Assembly (NCBI GenBank): GCA_973895155.1 | Contig: OZ316892.1 | Coordinates: 20,770,001-20,834,000 of the forward strand | Direction: 5' to 3' | DNA from: Marsupella aquatica | Taxonomy: Eukaryota; Marchantiophyta | Length of the DNA: 64,000 nt | Shown: piece by piece, positions 1 through 11,268 of the stretch | Position numbering within the stretch: position 1 is the first letter of the stretch | Layout of the letters: each line of letters begins with the position of its first letter | Made by a program: the position numbers and the translations under genes | The notes under the pieces: model-generated | Seen by the model: only the letters and a program-made list of their open reading frames with translations | What the model was told of the DNA's origin: nothing | Database searches by the model: none

Positions 1-480
1 GGCTTGATTTCAGCATGTCTATATTGATGATTTGTATCAAAGTGCTTAGTACGTTATCTGCTTTACCGTTGATCTTTAGGTCACTGTATTCTACCGGCTA
101 GATGGATCAGTATCCATCCGTATCTCTGGCGTGTATTTATGTGGGGCCCCCGCCTCCCGTTCTCATTCATCGAAGAGATTAGTAAAGCAGTTTTCTTCAG
201 CAAGCAGCTAGGGAGGCACCACTATAGACCATGGCCTGGGGCTGGCACTTACTTGCATGGTGTCCTTGGACAGAGCATAGCATGACTGTGTCATCGTCCT
301 GGCAATGATAGCTGTTGGCCGTTACGTAGATTACTCGAGCCAACTAGGCAAGCGTTTTCTCGGAACCTACCAACAAACTCAACAAGGCTCACAACAAAAG
401 GCTTTGACTGTAAGCCTTAGTTGAGATTGCGGTGTATATTTAATGCACGATCTCAACTAATGTATTAGTATGCTCTGCCC
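1..480. other. Spacer, no gene seen
   Basis: No open frame of note and no recognisable element on either strand. Mixed-composition sequence that becomes AT-rich towards 480. Confidence 0.5.
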
Positions 481-720
481 AAGTTAGCTAGAACATAAAT
501 AAAGGTTCTCTCATTAATGGTGATTAAGTTAGCTAGAACATAAACAAAAACTCTATCATTAATCATATTGACTGTTATTTAAAAATACTAGACTAAATAA
601 AGATTTTATCATTGATCATGATTGACTCTTATGTAAAGTACTAGATTTTGCCTTAACACTTAGACTCTATTACTAAAGAGACATGAATCCATTGGAAAGA
701 AGTGTGGCCAAAACCAGGGC
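481..720. repeat. Degenerate tandem repeat, AT-rich
   Basis: The phrase GTTAGCTAGAACATAAA occurs at about 483 and 527, each followed by a CTCTATCATTAATCAT-like stretch. Further diverged copies follow to about 640. Unit length is irregular, about 45-60 bp. No coding capacity is evident. Confidence 0.45.
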
Positions 721-936
721 TCTATTTAAAGAATAAATATTTGGCAAAACATTAACCAAGACTTTATCAATCTTGGCTCTTAACCAAATTACTAAACAGT
801 GCAACATTCATACTCTATTACAAAGCAAACTTGACTCCATTGGAAAGGAATGTTGTTTACAAAGCAAACAAGATTACACAAGGAAAAGGACACAAAGTCA
901 ATTGGGCAGGAGCAAGCCACAACAAATGAAAGGTGC

Positions 937-941
937 CAAAA
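937..941. repeat. Target-site duplication, left copy (Copia-1)
   Basis: CAAAA immediately before the left LTR. The same five bases follow the right LTR at 7880-7884. A matching 5-bp duplication is what Copia integrase leaves. Confidence 0.85.
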
Positions 942-1285
942 TGTTGAGCATAGACGACATTCGTAACGGCAAGTCCATGAACCATCCAACGCACAAGAGT
1001 CGACACAGAGAGATACGTGGTTCACCTCCACATGAGGCTACGTCCACGGGAACACACAAGAGCTTTACTGCACTCTAGGCCGACCGGCCATACCAAACAT
1101 CCACAACACAAGCTCTCCCTATCTCTCAACTAGCTCCATAACAATGAGCCTTTGTTCCACCAGGGTCTGGCATCAGCCTTGGCTATATACACAACAGCAC
1201 TACCGCTAACATTAGCTAAGTCCTAACCCGAGTTAGCCTAACTATAGTTAGTTCATGAGTCACAAGACTAGAGCAATATCTAACA
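942..1285 (-). repeat. 3' LTR of Copia-1
   Basis: 344 bp, the same length as the LTR at 7536-7879. Nine substitutions and no indels seen by eye. Starts TGTTGAGC and ends ATCTAACA. Confidence 0.95.
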
Positions 1286-1296
1286 AACTCCCCCTT
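1286..1296 (-). other. Polypurine tract of Copia-1
   Basis: On the minus strand AAGGGGGAGTT lies directly against the 3' LTR. This is the position and composition expected for the plus-strand DNA primer. Confidence 0.8.
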
Positions 1297-1492
1297 GACT
1301 CTTGTCTTGGGGACTGGACTAAATGCTACCATATGGAATCCTCAGCGGGAAGTTCTAGACAATCACCAAACCAGGTCTCCCCCTAAAAACCACAAGGGTT
1401 AACTAAGGGTTAACTAGAACTAAGCCGTAGCCTAACAGGAATGAGTAATCCATATACAAATAGTCACACATTGCTAAATAACTCTACTTGCA

Positions 1493-4400
1493 CTACAACA
1501 GCAAAACCTGCAAAGTAGCACGGTGTCTTGAGAAACTCTCCAAAGGAATCACTTTGGTAAAGGCATCAGCGGGATTGAGTTTTCCATCAATCTTGACTAG
1601 CTCAAAAGTTTTATCAGACACTGCTTGCCTGATAAAATGGTACCTGATATCAATGTGCTTCACCCTGCTATCCATCACCTGGTTAGCAGCCAAGTGAAGA
1701 GCACTCTGACTATCACAGTTTAGAGTCATTTTTCCATGCTCTAAACCCATCTCCGCGATCAACTTATCCAACCAAATTGCTTCCTTTGCTGCTTCTGCTG
1801 CTGCAACATACTCTATTTCTGTAGTAGACTGAGATATGCACTTCTGCAAGGTAGATTTCCAACTGATACATCCTTCTCCAAGAGTGTAAACAAACCCAGT
1901 TGTAGATCTCCTTGTATCCAGACAGCGTCCATAGTCAGAATCTACATAGCCAACTAATGATCTATCTGATCTGTTATCAATAGTAATCCATAGTCTTGTG
2001 TACCCTTGAGATACCTGAGAATCCACTTCACAGCTTCCCAATGTATCTTCCTTGGATTTGACATGAATCTGCTAACCTTGCCCATCGCTAGGGCCAAGTC
2101 AGGCCTAGTACAAGTCATCAAATACATCAGACTGCCTACTGCCTTCTCATAAGGAATCTTAGCCATCAGACCTTTCTCCACAGCATCTGTAGGAGAGAAA
2201 GCCGATGATAACTTGAAATGTGAAGCTAAAGGAATACTCACTGGCTTATAGTTTTCCATGTTGAATCGTGCAAGTACTTTCCTCGCATACTGGCCTTGAC
2301 TCAAGCACAACTGTCCAGTCTCAGAGTTCCTAAAAATATCCATCCCTAAGATCCTCTTGGCCTTACCAAGATCCTTCATCCTGAATTCAGCACTCAATTT
2401 TGCCTTGAGACTGTCAACCTCAGATTGATCTTTAGCCACAATCAGCATGTCATCCACATAAATCACCAGAATGATGAAACCAAATACATCATTCTTGACT
2501 GATTTCGTATACACACAAGGATCATACACCATCCTTGTAAAACCTTGAGCAAGCATGAAATCATCAAACCGCTTGTTCCACTGTCTGGGAGACTGCTTCA
2601 ATCCATACAAGGACTTGAGCAATCTGCAAACTAAGTTCTCTTGGCCCTTCTTCATAAAGCCTAGTGGCTGTCTCATGAAGATCAACTCTTCCAAGTTGTC
2701 ATAGAGAAAAGCAGTAACAACATCCATCTGATCCATCACCAGACCAAAAAACACAACAAGCTGACACAAGATCCGTATTGTGGAATACTTCGCCACCGGT
2801 GAAAAGACCTCAATGTAATCCACTCCTTTCTCCTGAGTGAATCCCTTGGCAACAAGCCTTGCCTTGTAGATCTTATCTCCACCCTCTGAAGGACTGTCCT
2901 TCAACTTGTAAATCCACTTGCTGTCCACCACTTGCTGACCTCTTGGAAGCTCCACCAGCTCCCATGTCTTGTTGTCACTCAAAGATTGTAACTCCCTCTG
3001 CATTGCTGCATTCCACTCATGCTTCTGCTCTGAAGCACAAGCCTCACTATACGAAGAAGGCTCTCCTTCTTCCAAGATCAAAGTCATATCATCTTCATCA
3101 GGTGCAATGTCAATATCATCTAGCTTAGATGAGTCTGCCCATTGACCATACCTGGTAGGAGCTCTAGTAGAACGACTGGAAGTTCTTATAGTAGATGACT
3201 CAGGCTGATCTGCTGCTGCTGCTGGTTGAATTTGAGGTACCCCAGCAACAATCTGCTCCTCTTGTTCCATCACAGGAACCAACTCCAAGCCCGGAGCTTC
3301 TCCATCTCTCCTATCATGAACTACATCATGACTAATCTCCCCCTCAACCCGGTCCGGGATGGGAGATTTCCCCTTGTCAGTATGGGAGTCCTGAGAACTC
3401 TCCCCCTCCTTTGATGATTTGGATTCATTAAAGGACACATCTCTACTGACAATTAGTTTACAAGTTACTGGATCCCATAACCTATAACCCTTAACACCTT
3501 TCTGATAGCCAAGGAAAATGCACTTCTTCGACTTGGACTCCAGCTTGGATCGAAGCTGGGAAGGTGTAAGCACATAAGCATCACATCCAAAAATCCTCAG
3601 ATGTGAGTAATCTGCTGGACGCCCGTACCTCATTTCAAATGGCGTCTTGAATCCAATAGAACTGGATGGAGAAAAATTTACCAAATAAGCTGCAGTGTTG
3701 ACAGCTTCAGCCCAAAACTCATGTGGTAAGCATGATTGACTCAACATACTCCTCGAGCGGTCCAATAGTGTTCGGTTGAGTCTCTCAGAAACACCATTCT
3801 GCTGAGGAGTATAACTTGTTGTGAGATGGCGGGTGATCCCCTGCTCCTTACAATACGTTCCAAATTCACCGGAACTGTATTTACCGCCGTTATCTGATCG
3901 AAGATATCTCACCTTATTACCAGTCTGATTCTCAACTTGGGCTTTCCACTCCTTAAAAGTGGCAAAAACATCAGACTTATTGTGTAGAAAGTATATCCAC
4001 ACATACCTTGAGTAATCGTCTATGAACGTGACATAGTATAACCGTCCAGAATGTGAGGGAGTAGGGGCTGGACCCCACACATCACTATGTACATACTCAA
4101 GTACCTCCTTGCTGGTGTGAGTTCCAACTCCGAAGGGTTTCCTGTGCTGCTTCCCTAGCACACAGTGCTCACAAAATTCCAACTTACAAGATTGCAAATT
4201 AGAAAGTAATCCTTTCTTCTGAAGAATAACCAAACCTTTTTCACTCATGTGGCCCAAACGGAAGTGCCACAGCCGGGCCGTCTCCTCATGAGATAAGGTT
4301 ACATTGGCTTCATCACAAACTACACTGCCCTCCAAAACGTATAGATTGCTATGTCTCTTTCCCTTCAATACAACTTTAGTACCAGTTGAAACCTGAAGGA

Positions 4401-4713
4401 TACCATTAGCAGAGCTCCACTGATGGCCATTTGCTTCTAAAACTCCAAGTGAAATGAGATTTTTCATCATGCTGGGAATATGTCTCACATTCCTCAACTT
4501 TCTCACAGCACCATCAAACATCTGAAATCTTACAGATCCAAGTCCAACAACTTGACATGGGATTCCATTTCCCATCAACACTGACCCGTTGGAAACCGTG
4601 TAAGAACTGAAATAATCTCTTCTAGAGCAAATGTGAAAAGTACATGCACTATCTAGAATCCAGTCATCACTACCTGGATTTGACACTACGTTGAGAGCAT
4701 AACCTTGACATCA
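1493..4713 (-). pseudogene. Copia-1 pol (protease-integrase-RT-RNase H), broken
   Basis: The long frame 4686-1954 reads protease (DSACT motif near residue 12), the integrase zinc domain (H141, H146, C172, C175), the integrase catalytic triad (D202, D265, E301), then reverse transcriptase with YVDD at 743-746. A frameshift near 1960-2010 puts RNase H in the next frame (2041-1493), ending shortly before the PPT. RNase H retains the SKHID-like region (VKHIDIRYHF) typical of plant Copia. Upstream, the frame is closed by TGA at 4711-4713, where a continuous gag-pol would be expected. The catalytic residues look intact, so the damage is recent and limited to frame-breaking changes. Confidence 0.92.
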
Positions 4714-4791
4714 CAATATGTCATCATCATTGAGTAAATCTACCTCATGCGAGCTCGATGCCGCATTAGCAGAGGCAGTAGGGACCTTTAC

Positions 4792-5795
4792 TCAACAATC
4801 CCTTTTCATGTGGCCAGGCTTGCCACAATTCCAACATGCAAGAGGCTTCCTCTCTTGCGATTTCCCTATGGATTTAGATCTCCCCCGTGATGTAGATCTA
4901 AACCTGTTCTGCCCATTCGTGCACTGCGCTGCGCTGCTCTTCCCCTGTTCACATTCAGCGCAGTGCCAGAAGAAGATGCTGTCTGTGATAGACCCAGCTT
5001 CTTCTGAGCATCATCAGACAGTAATGAGCTCACCACCTCATTATACGAAATGGACTTCAAATCTCTGTACAAGAGCACGGTCTGTTTCAAGCTCTGATAA
5101 GACGGCGGTAAGGAGCTTAGCAAAAGCAAGGCCTTATCCTCATCTTCAACTCATTTTCCCAGGTTTGACAGATCCACCGCTAGACTGTCAAATTCATCCA
5201 GGTGATCTTGCATCTTGCTCCCTTCCTTGAGCCTAAGGCTCATCAAGAGAGACTTCTTGTACAGCCGATCTGACGCATCTTCCCGATAGTACTTCTCTCT
5301 AAGAGCCTTGAACATTGACGCGCAATCCGCATAATCATCCAGTTGCTTGATGATATGCGGCTTGAGATATAGCATCACTGCATTGACAGCAATCACCTGT
5401 TCCTGTCTCCACTGTCTCACAGAAATCTCCTCCTCTCCATCATACTGCTCTCGCGAAGAGAGCAGATGAGCTAAGCCCATGGCCCGTAGAACACCCTTGA
5501 CTTGCTCCTCCCACAGCAAGTAATCAGTACGACCATCGTACTTCTCCACCTCAAACTTTACTCCTCCGAATCTAGCCATCTCCCTCTTCTTCCCTACTAC
5601 CGACAGCTCTGGTAGTAACACAGCTTCCTCCACTGCACGCCGCACCGGTGATCGTACCGGTGTCACTAGTTCTTCCTCAAACGGTAGTAGCTCCTCCTCA
5701 GACTCACCGTCTGACCGTCGCGATCCTGAAGCTCCACCGACGCCAATTCTTCCAGTATCCTCCGAGTCACTCATATGAAAGTCATGAAAAAACAT
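4792..5795 (-). pseudogene. Copia-1 gag (UBN2-type with zinc knuckle), broken
   Basis: Begins at ATG 5795 (an in-frame ATG at 5774 is an alternative). The first 214 codons are the UBN2-type Gag domain of plant Copia (YLLWEEQVKGVL, later a KEGSKMQDHLDEF segment). TGA at 5151-5153 interrupts the frame, which then continues with ALLLLSSLPPSY, the normal Gag continuation. A frameshift near 4900-4950 moves the nucleocapsid part to another frame, where the CWNCGKPGHMKRDC knuckle (CX2CX4HX4C) is followed at once by TGA 4792-4794. RNA-packaging protein remnant. Confidence 0.88.
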
Positions 5796-7535
5796 CTTTT
5801 TCGAAACTTCTCATAAAACTCAAAACTCAACACCGCCGCATAGCCCACAAAGCTAGGAGTCCAATACTGAAAGCCAAAATCAAAATCAAAATTCGACGGA
5901 AAAGTTATTCAAATTTTGGTCGGGGTGGGTAAAACCTTGGGAAACTCCCCCGTTTTGACCACCTCGGAGAATCACCAAAATACCCAGTACAACCCGTCGT
6001 CGGAATCGCGATGTGATCGGTGCGCCGCGTTGCTAACTCCAGTGGCAACGTCCTCACCGAAAAAGAACCAAAAAAGTTACCGTTCGGCGGACGGAATCTT
6101 TGTCGGACGGCCGAAAAACAGCTCTCTGTTTTTCGGGAATATTCCCGCACAGTACAGCAGGTCTCACAGGGGGCAGTTTCCCCTGTCCAAGCGGTTAAAA
6201 CGGAGGGCGGCAGGTCCCGGTACATGGGACAAACTAATGAGAGGGAAAAAAAAGGCTAAAAAGGGGCACTAAAGGGGGTGCTTAAGCCCCTTAAAGCCTA
6301 AAATACCCCGTAAAGGGCCGAGGGTACGAAGGGCGTATGGCCGGCATCGGGGCGGGACGAGGGTACAGCCGCGTACAAGCGGGGTAGAGCCGCAAAGGGC
6401 TGGGCATACGATGACAGGGCGGTGCCGCGGTAGCGACCGACACAGTATGGCGGAGGGCGTACAAGCACGCAAAAAGCGCCGGCCGGTGTTGCGCAGCTCG
6501 TCGCCGCGGCTGAAGGATGAGGGGAAAACAAGGTGCGGGGGGGTCGGGCGTACAAGGGGAAACGATGGGGGACCAAGGGCCGGGAGGGTGTATATACACA
6601 CCAAAAGTGGCCCTAACCAAAGCCAAGATTTGACTTTATAACAAAAAAGCCGTTTACACACCTTGAACGCCGCTGCTTCTTATGAGTAAAGTGAACGCCG
6701 CCGACGGGAAATGTTGCCAAATTGCACCAGCACAGTCTGCAGCTCCAGCAGAGAATTTTTATTTTTTTTCGCTGTGTCACACTTACTCCGCGTCAAGTGC
6801 CAATCCCGGACTCAAAACGACCGCTTCGCTGCGATCAAACCGTTGAGCCGTAGCACTTTGCATTTCTTCCACCGAGTCGGACGTCACGAAGAGAAACCCG
6901 GTTCAGATGAGAACAAGCTCCATAGCTTGTGAAAAAACCTGAACGCCTCCGTCACTCGTCACGTCGCACTCGGTAACAACTCGGCAACAAATCAACTACC
7001 AAAACGATCAGCTTGCTTCAACCTTCAACTTGAGCTACAACATGCGACGCCTCCCGCACCGCACAGCTCACACTGTTGAAAACACAAACTCTGGTCTCTC
7101 CCCTGAAAAACCGTCGAACGCGAATAAAACCGAACGATGCAAACTTCGATTCCTCCGCACCACGGATACCGATCAGCGAGTTCTAACCACCGTTAGAAAG
7201 CCCTCTCACTAACCTATCCGCACAACCACACACATTCAAGTTTCATGTGACGAAACTCTGAATGTACCATCGACAAGTTTGGTGCGTTGGAAAAAACCTG
7301 TCACGAAAAAAATCCAGATGGATGGAAACGTGAATTCCTCCGCACCACGAACTCTGTTCAGAGATTTCTTTGCACTGTCGGAAAGCCCTTCCCCCGATCT
7401 ATCCGTTGAGCCCAACACCTCCAAGTTCCATGCGACAGAACTCCGTGAAATCCATCGACTCTAACCGCTGGAAAAACCGTCACCAACACGTCACGAAAAA
7501 ACCTCGTCACCTCCCAGGCATGCTCTGATACCACT
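5796..7535 (-). other. Copia-1 5' leader, unusually long
   Basis: About 1.74 kb between the 5' LTR and the gag ATG, very GC-rich from about 6280 to 6600. Open frames exist on both strands here (up to 130 codons), but none resembles a known protein and they overlap in several frames. Repeated phrases (CCTCCGCACCACG near 7155 and 7338; GAAAAAACCTG-like segments) suggest internal duplication. Probably untranslated leader or acquired sequence. Confidence 0.6.
7522..7533 (-). other. Primer-binding site of Copia-1
   Basis: On the minus strand TGGTATCAGAGC, two bases from the 5' LTR. This is the standard plant Copia PBS complementary to the 3' end of initiator tRNA-Met. Confidence 0.95.
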
Positions 7536-7879
7536 TGTTGAGCATAGACGACATTCGTAACGGCAAGCCCATGAACCATCCAACGCACAAGAGTCGACAC
7601 AGAGAGATACGTGGTTCACCTCCACATGAGGCTACGTCCACGGGAACACACAAGAGCTTTACTGCACTGTAGGCCGACCGGCCATACCAAGCATCCACAG
7701 CACAAGCTCTCCCTATCTCTCAACTAGCTCCATAACAATGAGCCTTTGTTCCACCAGGGTCTGGTATCAGCCCTAGCTATATACACAACAGCACTACCGC
7801 TAACATTAGCTAAGTCCTAACCCGAGTGAGCCTAACTATAGTTAGCTCATGAGTCACAAGACTAGAGCAATATCTAACA
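7536..7879 (-). repeat. 5' LTR of Copia-1
   Basis: 344 bp with TGTTGAGC at the low-coordinate end and ATCTAACA at the high-coordinate end. Pairs with 942-1285. Would carry the element's promoter. Confidence 0.95.
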
Positions 7880-7884
7880 CAAAA
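7880..7884. repeat. Target-site duplication, right copy (Copia-1)
   Basis: CAAAA, identical to 937-941. Confidence 0.85.
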
Positions 7885-9600
7885 CATAAACCCAACAATT
7901 GATGACACAAAGTTGATTGGGCCGGAGCAGGTGACAAAATAGTAGAGTCTTGGTTTATGTTCTGCCATACTCAAGTGAGGGTGGGAAGCAAACATCGGGG
8001 ACTGGGATGGGCAGTGTACGGAGCCCCAAGAATTTCTCAATTTATTTGTGTGTCTGAACCTGATAGTTAACAAGACCGAATGCAGTGTAAGAACATAAAT
8101 GGCCAGTACAATCATTGTCTCGACTTTGAACAGAGTCATATATAACACTGCCCAAGGGCAAAATACGTCGAATCGGGAGACATGATCCCAAAGGCAAAGC
8201 AAGTTCCCAATGAAGGGGAAGAAAAGAGGGGAAAGAGTCTGCAACCTGCCAACAAATTCTCCTGTATAACTGTACTTGCTGTGTGACTTTCTGACTCAAG
8301 CTTTGAAAATTATTAGTGTAATTCAAAATTACTGGGATGCAAAGGGCAAGCATCCAAGATTAAGAAAACTGAGTGGATCAGTCTATTCCCTTTTATTAAG
8401 AAGAAGGATGAACAGAAAAACTGTATGTAAGGACTCAAACTTAAAGCCCGGATGGACCTGCACGTTGTCCATGAAGCCCTCATGGATAAACCAAACCTGC
8501 ATGGACTTGACTAAAACATAAAAAATATGTTTGCATATTGTGTTTTACACTTCTGTTCAAAAAATACACTGTAAGGAACCAAATCATCATTTCTGTCCCA
8601 GTATTTTCCTTGTTAGTAAACTCTGTCACCACTTTTGTCTTAAAGAGACATTGGCAGAGGCCAAAGCACTTTAATTGAAGGTTGCGCTTCATTCTTCCAA
8701 CTCTTTCCCCTCCACACAGTTATTCTAACCATTTTTTTAGAGTTTAATATAAAAGATAAAATGTAAAGCATGTTTAGGTACTTATATAAATACCTTATCT
8801 TAGCTTCATGGGAGATGACATTTTGAGTAGCTTCACATTTTACTCATGATACCGCCTCAAGTAAATTTTCTCAATGGTAAAAACCAAATGGATCTAATTT
8901 ACTCAAAAATAAATTTTTATGTTTATAAGCCCTGCAAAAAAGGGGACAAAAGTAGCACATTAACTCATGAACTAAGGAAACAATTCCCACCAAGGAGGTT
9001 AGGGGGTCAAATCTAAAGCCCAAATAAGCTCAATTTTTCATAAATAAATTACAATTGTTCTACCTATTTCTTGAGATTTTAGGACATTGATACTTTATGG
9101 AATGACTATACGACTTCCAAAAATGTTTTTACATAATGTTGTTTTTTATAGAGCATTGCTCTTGTTACCAGGATTATAGTATTTTTTTCATTATGGGGCC
9201 AAGGAAATTCCAATTTGCATAAGCATTGTTGTGGAATATTATTTTCAGAGATCATCTTTCTTGTTATAAATAGTGTTTCTATTAATTTATTGCTATAGAG
9301 CTACTTGAGAATTTTTTGGGGGAGAATTGTTGATGAATTCAATTTTTCAAAGAAAAATTACAAGTAATGTTTTGGAAACAAATCTACCAAAAATCATATT
9401 TTTCATACAGCGTTACTCTTGTTACAAAGAGCGCTTTGAGTACTTTGTCGTTACTGAAGATTTTAAATTGACAACTTCACTCCATCCATTTGCATTCTCA
9501 ATTTGGCTTTGAGATTAGCACACAATGTTCTTAGATGATATAAATGTAAGTGAACAATTAATGAGCGAATGTATCATTCATTTGTAGTTGAATTATCTCA
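7885..9600. other. AT-rich spacer
   Basis: Long AT-rich stretch. Short open frames only, none with recognisable similarity. No element boundary seen. Confidence 0.5.
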
Positions 9601-9602
9601 TG

Positions 9603-9762
9603 ATTAGGTGTAAAATGGTATGTCCCCTGTCATAATCCATGGGATAACCGGGCAAACATGCCAGTCCATCCAAGCTATTGTTTTGTAAGGACATGATTAG
9701 ATGTACAATGGTATGTCCCAATCCATAGGGATAACCGGGGCAAACATGCCAGTCCATCTACA
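9603..9762. repeat. Imperfect direct duplication, about 70 bp twice
   Basis: The block GATTAG(G/A)TGTA..ATGGTATGTCCC through GCAAACATGCCAGTCCATC occurs at 9603-9672 and again at 9696-9762, with small indels. Confidence 0.75.
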
Positions 9763-9872
9763 GTATTCAAGGGATAGACATAGAAAGGGATAAGGGAAAG
9801 AGTAGATGCTTGCCATAAACACTCCTTCGTGTCATGGCAACTTTGTTCACCACCCCTACTCAACAAACAGTC

Positions 9873-10335
9873 AGCAGCTGGAAGGGTGGGGTTTTAGGGG
9901 CTGCCCAGGCATGGGATGGGTAGGGGCAGCGAGGGAACCCAAAAAGGTTGGCCTGAAACTGACTTGTGACACAAAAAGCAGCTGGAAGGGTGGGGTTTTA
10001 GGGGCTGCCCAGGCATGGGATGGGTAGGGGCAGCGAGGGAACCCAAAAAGGTTGGCCTGAAACTGACTTGTGACACAAAAATGAGGAGAGTCTTCAGGTG
10101 GGGTGTTGGGCAGGAAGGGTGTGATTTTAAGGGCTGCCCAGGCATAGGATGGGCACGGGCAAGGAGGGAACCCAAAAAGGCTGGCCTGAAACTGAATTGT
10201 GACACAAAAATGAGGAGGGTCTTCAGGTGGGGTGTGGGGGAGAACCGAGGCCAAAAAGGCTGGCCTGAAACTGAATTGTGACACAAAAATGAGGAGGGTC
10301 TTCAGGTGGGGTGTGAGGGAGAACCGAGGTGCATT
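9873..10335. repeat. Nested minisatellite (104-bp and shorter units)
   Basis: Two near-identical 104-bp units start at 9874 and 9978. Two or three shortened variants follow, sharing GGCTGGCCTGAAACTGAATTGTGACACAAAA-type cores and a TGAGGAG(A/G)GTCTTCAGGTGGGGTG insert. The repeat creates overlapping open frames on both strands (for example 10344-9871 minus). These are by-products of the repetition; no protein family is recognisable. Confidence 0.85.
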
Positions 10336-11002
10336 TAATGACAAAACAGAGACCAGTCTCCGTGAATTCTACAGTAGGCTTTTGTTTTGTAAGGACTCCA
10401 CGTTTTGTAAGGACTCCAACGGGAATGACAATTGCACCAATCACGATGAAATACTACGAGAGAGAAGTACTAGCAACACCTGTACGCTTTAGATCTACAC
10501 GGATGAGAATCAGAAAACTGTGCATCGCGCTCCTCCCAAACATCGTCGTACATTCTGTAACCGCGTCGGTTCTTGCCGGTCAACAACAGCTGACATCACT
10601 CAACTCATTTTATGGTTTGTCAAGACTGTTTTATGGCTTGTCAACGAAAGAAACGCAAAGTCTCGATCCGGCCTACACATCGAGATTTGAAAACACTGAA
10701 GAATCAGCCCATACATGTAACTTGTATCCACTCCGTAAGGAAAGGAATACCAACTCCGCAAACCCGAGCGAACAATCGAAAGGAGTGGAACCTGGAGCGA
10801 AACAGAGATCAAGTGCCGTTTTAAGCAGCGGCAGGATCTTGAGAACGTGTTGGAGTCGTCTTTTCTAAAATAAGGGGCACCGGACAACAAGTCTTCCACT
10901 AGAGGAGGGCTTCACCATCGCTAGCATTGAACAATTGAGTCGATCCTCAGAGTCGATCAAACTCGGTCCGAGGCCTGGACATCAAGTAGCCAGGCCCAAA
11001 AG
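10336..11002. other. Spacer with small duplications; open frame 10329-10868 probably spurious
   Basis: Contains two short tandem duplications (TTTTGTAAGGACTCCA near 10382 and 10401; TTTTATGG(T/C)TTGTCAA near 10607 and 10628). A 179-codon plus-strand frame crosses the region. It starts inside the minisatellite, has no recognised domain and runs through these duplications, so I do not call it a gene. Confidence 0.45.
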
Positions 11003-11077
11003 TTAGTGTTGCCTGTCCATCCAAAATTTAGTGTTGCCTGTCCATCCAAAATTTAGTGTTGCCTGTCCATCCCTGAC
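11003..11077. repeat. 25-bp tandem repeat, three copies
   Basis: TTAGTGTTGCCTGTCCATCC repeats with a period of 25 bp. The last copy diverges after CCATCC. Lies about 190 bp beyond the 3' end of the NPF gene. Confidence 0.9.
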
Positions 11078-11268
11078 TGACACTCGTGCAAGACGTCGAG
11101 ATACAACCATGATTTAATCATGTTAGTACTTAGCACACGTACCCGACCGAATCTGCAGACTGAATCCGATCACAATACCAAATTAATCATTTATTCAACC
11201 AGATAATGAATCAAACAATTTTATTTCGGGCTATGAAACCTTTTTACTTGCACGGTCACATAGTTGAA

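Larger units (their letters stand above)
942..7879 (-). mobile_element. Complete Copia LTR retrotransposon (Copia-1)
   Basis: A 6.9-kb element bounded by two 344-bp LTRs (TGTT...AACA ends) and a CAAAA target duplication, transcribed on the minus strand. Order in the sense of transcription: 5' LTR (7536-7879), PBS (7522-7533), 1.7-kb leader, gag, protease, integrase, reverse transcriptase, RNase H, PPT, 3' LTR (942-1285). The IN-before-RT order defines Copia. LTR differences counted by eye are 9 of 344, so the insertion is fairly young. The reading frame is broken by at least three in-frame TGA stops and two frameshifts, so this copy cannot make an intact polyprotein. It could move only with proteins from elsewhere. 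Confidence 0.95.

Noticed and set aside
10329-10868. 179-codon plus-strand ORF
   Set aside because: Starts in the minisatellite, crosses two small tandem duplications, has no known motif and overlaps an equally open minus frame.
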